DNA of 64,000 bases from positions 62,001-126,000 of the forward strand of contig NZ_JPRN01000003.1 of NCBI RefSeq assembly GCF_000737715.1. Direction: 5' to 3'. This document shows, piece after piece, positions 63,015-64,000 of this stretch. This stretch comes from Chryseobacterium sp. JM1. GTDB taxonomy: Bacteria; Bacteroidota; Bacteroidia; Flavobacteriales; Weeksellaceae. The stretch's first letter is position 1. Each line of letters begins with the position of its first letter. The notes under the pieces were generated by a model. The model had not been told where the DNA came from. It saw only the letters and a program-made list of their open reading frames with translations, and did no database searches. The position numbers were made by a program, and so were the translations under genes.

Positions 63015-64000
63015 ATGAAATTTTTTAATTCCAGCACAAGTTTTGAATCAGTTCTTAAAAAATACTTCTCTTTTAAGAATGAAACCCTTTCTTTAGAGCC
63101 TTTTGCAGAGTTTTTAGAGAGCATTAAAAGGGCAGATTTCACGGACGTTCTCAATTTCCTTAAAAGTAATCCGGATTTTGCTGAAAATTTTAAACATTAC
63201 ATCCATAATGTTTTTAAAGGAAGACCATTCAACCTTTCCCTGACCGAAGCCAATATTCTCTCAGAAAATGCCTTCTTTCCGGAGCTTAAAAAGAGAATAC
63301 TGAATAAAATACTGCCGCCCGTAGAGAATGAGAAAACGGTGTGGTACATGATTGATAATGTCAGTCTCAGACCTAAAAAAGATCTGCAGTACTTACATAA
63401 TCTTCCCGAAAATGAAATTGATGAGTTTTTAGACCTTCTCGACGCTTCCAATTTTATTACCCAACCCAATGTCAAAAAAGAACTGATCTTCTCGATGAGT
63501 ATTCTTTCCTGGCGTGTAACGGGAATGGCGATGGAAGTAGAAGTGGTAAGAATGGCTCCGCAGTACAGAAATCTGGACAACCCGTTCCTGGCCCTGCAGA
63601 ACGAGCTTGAAGCGCTTACCGAAGATCTTAAAAATGATCCTGAACTTCAGCTGCATTCCAAAGACAGCCGCTACAAACAGATCAAGATCTATACGGAACA
63701 CTGCCATGAATTCGTGAATATTGCGTTTAAAAATTCTGCGAAATATGGGATCTCCGGAAAAATCAACCAGTCACTGCTGAAGATCCGTCAGCAGACCGAA
63801 AGGATCTATGAAATTGTACAGCTTCTGGTTATTGATAATGAAGAAGATATTACGATAAAATCAAAACAGCTGATTTTTAATATCTTAAACTATAAATCTC
63901 ATAAAAATAATATTGCAGATCTGATCAACGACAGTACACGTCTGATCTCGCACCTTATTACCAACCACACGGCAGAAACCGGCACCCATTACATCACATC
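63015..64000 (+). CDS. Gcr-type site-specific recombinase family protein (3' partial)
   Basis: 328 residues are visible from ATG 63015 (MKFFNSSTSFESVLKKYFSF); the gene runs off the window. The soluble N-terminal region is helical. The visible end (SRLISHLITNHTAETGTHYIT-type text near 63930-64000) is the conserved entry to the SpecificRecomb (Gcr) domain. Despite the family name, the C-terminal part (not visible) is expected to be a membrane protein, and recombinase activity is doubtful. It starts 14 bases after mtgA. Confidence 0.75.
   Translation, partial: MKFFNSSTSFESVLKKYFSFKNETLSLEPFAEFLESIKRADFTDVLNFLKSNPDFAENFKHYIHNVFKGRPFNLSLTEANILSENAFFPELKKRILNKILPPVENEKTVWYMIDNVSLRPKKDLQYLHNLPENEIDEFLDLLDASNFITQPNVKKELIFSMSILSWRVTGMAMEVEVVRMAPQYRNLDNPFLALQNELEALTEDLKNDPELQLHSKDSRYKQIKIYTEHCHEFVNIAFKNSAKYGISGKINQSLLKIRQQTERIYEIVQLLVIDNEEDITIKSKQLIFNILNYKSHKNNIADLINDSTRLISHLITNHTAETGTHYIT

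Overview
The window looks like a chromosomal segment of a low-GC Flavobacteriia, most likely Chryseobacterium or a close Weeksellaceae relative. The signs are type IX secretion (T9SS) type A sorting domains, TAnnTTTG-type promoters, few Shine-Dalgarno sites, VgrG with DUF4280 PAAR-like proteins, and Flavobacteria-style Rhs/YD proteins. The assignment is by family recognition only; no search was run.

Layout. 1-7.5 kb: two tandem giant T9SS-exported RCC1-repeat proteins. 7.6-15.5 kb: small or orphan genes, a putAbiC-like phage-defence gene, an XRE regulator facing a long nested hairpin (13508-13617) that may be a structured RNA, and a transglutaminase-like protein. 15.5-26.3 kb: a minus-strand VgrG island. 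Read in transcription order it holds VgrG, a PAAR/lytic-transglycosylase fusion, lipoproteins that look like immunity proteins, a lysozyme-like protein, and a protein with an M15-type zinc peptidase signature. It is therefore a set of probable type VI cell-wall effectors with their immunity genes. 26.5-27.2 kb: a REP-associated tyrosine transposase between matching palindromes. 27.3-32.1 kb: an MG2/TonB-plug protein, and a beta-lactamase-fold hydrolase downstream of a membrane-anchored AraC regulator with a likely operator. 32.3-38.7 kb: a defence block with a GNAT/HTH toxin-antitoxin-like pair, a Gabija pair (GajB, GajA), a tRNA remnant and a small P-loop ATPase. 38.9-44.8 kb: a CREST-type membrane protein and a PIG-L deacetylase, 34-residue membrane peptide, sodium symporter and DUF2911 cluster. 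44.9-47.1 kb: decayed genes and a frameshifted T9SS protein. 47.1-61.0 kb: an exported Rhs locus (YD-repeat protein, tail-fibre-like protein, full Rhs with DUF6443-like N-terminus and immunity gene), followed by four partial copies of the Rhs core tip. Three of these carry a different C-terminal domain and an immunity gene; the fourth is decayed. 61.1-64 kb: tRNA-Arg(ACG), a metal/siderophore-type binding lipoprotein, MtgA, and the start of a Gcr-type protein.

The window is dominated by competition and defence functions: cell-wall effectors, Rhs toxin tips, Gabija, putAbiC and a toxin-antitoxin-like pair. The most interesting items are the start-less Rhs tip array, the nested hairpin beside the XRE gene, the M15-type effector, the GNAT/HTH pair with its palindromic promoter, and the 34-residue peptide coupled to its neighbours by overlapping stop and start codons.
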